Source: CAZJNX01 sp964547415
GTDB taxonomy: Bacteria; Pseudomonadota; Alphaproteobacteria; Rhizobiales; Amorphaceae
Direction: 5' to 3'
Length of the DNA stretch: 7,064 nucleotides
Assembly: GCA_964547415.1 (NCBI GenBank)
Contig: CAZJNX010000228.1
Span: 1 to 7,064 of the forward strand
Both the position numbers and the translations under genes were made by a program. Under the pieces are notes generated by a model. It ran no database searches and had not been told where the DNA came from. It worked only from the letters and a program-made list of their open reading frames with translations. Each line of letters begins with the position of its first letter. Positions within the stretch are counted from its first letter, which is position 1. This document shows positions 6,943-7,064 of the stretch, piece after piece.

Positions 6943-7064
6943 TCAAACCCGCACCTTGCGGAGGATGCCAGTATTGGCACGGTTGCGTAGGAATTTGCAC
7001 CCATTATCTTCACCGCAACGCCCCAAACCCAATCCCCGTAGAATGCCCGGCCCCCACATCCCAC
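6943..7064. other. G+C-rich flank with imperfect short repeats; no convincing gene
   Basis: G+C jumps to about 58% here from about 31% next door. The plus strand carries three related stretches: TTGCGGAGGATGCC at 6956-6969, TTGCGTAGGAATTTGCAC at 6983-7000 and CCCCGTAGAATGCCC at 7034-7047. A short perfect hairpin, TGCCA-GTAT-TGGCA, lies at 6966-6979, and GGTTT-CTC-AAACC spans the left border at about 6938-6950. Several frames are open to the window edge: two on the minus strand (stops at 6943 and 6933), and one Arg/Pro-rich frame on plus. None looks like a protein I know, and the motif spacing does not match a CRISPR array (units of different length, poorly conserved). A fragment of a dispersed intergenic repeat, or the end of an unrelated upstream gene, are both possible. 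Confidence 0.3.

Noticed and set aside
6951..7050. Imperfect repeats at the right end as a CRISPR array
   Set aside because: The units are only about 14 bases, poorly conserved and unevenly spaced (about 27 and 51 bases between starts), unlike 28-37-base near-identical CRISPR repeats.
6943..7064. Partial minus-strand gene running in from the right edge
   Set aside because: Two minus-strand frames and one plus-strand frame are open over this short stretch and none gives a recognisable protein, so coding cannot be claimed.

Overview
The window holds most of one CRISPR-Cas operon of class 1, type I, read entirely on the minus strand. In transcription order (right to left) it runs cas5, cas3, a cas8-type large subunit, cas7, cas4, cas1, and the first 27 codons of cas2, which runs off the left edge. 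Genes fill positions 1-6871. Spacers are 14 bases or less and three junctions overlap, so this looks like a single polycistronic unit. No CRISPR repeats lie in the window; the array would be expected beyond the left edge, after cas2.

The source is most likely a member of the Bacteroidota. None of the seven starts has a convincing Shine-Dalgarno motif, and several are preceded by A/T-rich bases, as is usual in that phylum. The effector set (a short Cas5 with a GPFGFIKPW motif, a ~355-residue Cas7, a ~440-residue large subunit) resembles the Porphyromonas-type 'PGING' set (Cas5p, Csp1, Csp2). That subtype call is from memory of the family descriptions and was not checked by a search.

The genes divide into two modules. 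The interference module (cas5-cas3-cas8-cas7, 1595-6871) would form the crRNA-guided Cascade complex, with Cas5 and Cas7 holding the crRNA and the large subunit recognising the PAM. It then recruits the HD nuclease-helicase Cas3 to degrade the target. The adaptation module (cas4-cas1-cas2, 1-1598) would select, trim and integrate new spacers. Its Cas1 and Cas4 are clearly of the I-B lineage, although the gene order and lack of cas6 recall type I-C. By hand count G+C is about 50% over 1-1620, 45% over 1621-2640 and 42-43% over 3001-3480, so the module junction is also a composition step.

No cas6 is present, so crRNA processing must depend on Cas5, as in type I-C, or on a gene outside the window. 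The right end (6872-7064) has no convincing gene. An A/T-rich stretch next to cas5 probably carries the operon promoter. Beyond about 6943 the sequence turns abruptly G+C-rich and contains imperfect short repeats of unknown nature. The system belongs to a known class; the points worth a second look are its mosaic make-up, an active-site substitution in Cas4, and a possible internally translated small subunit.
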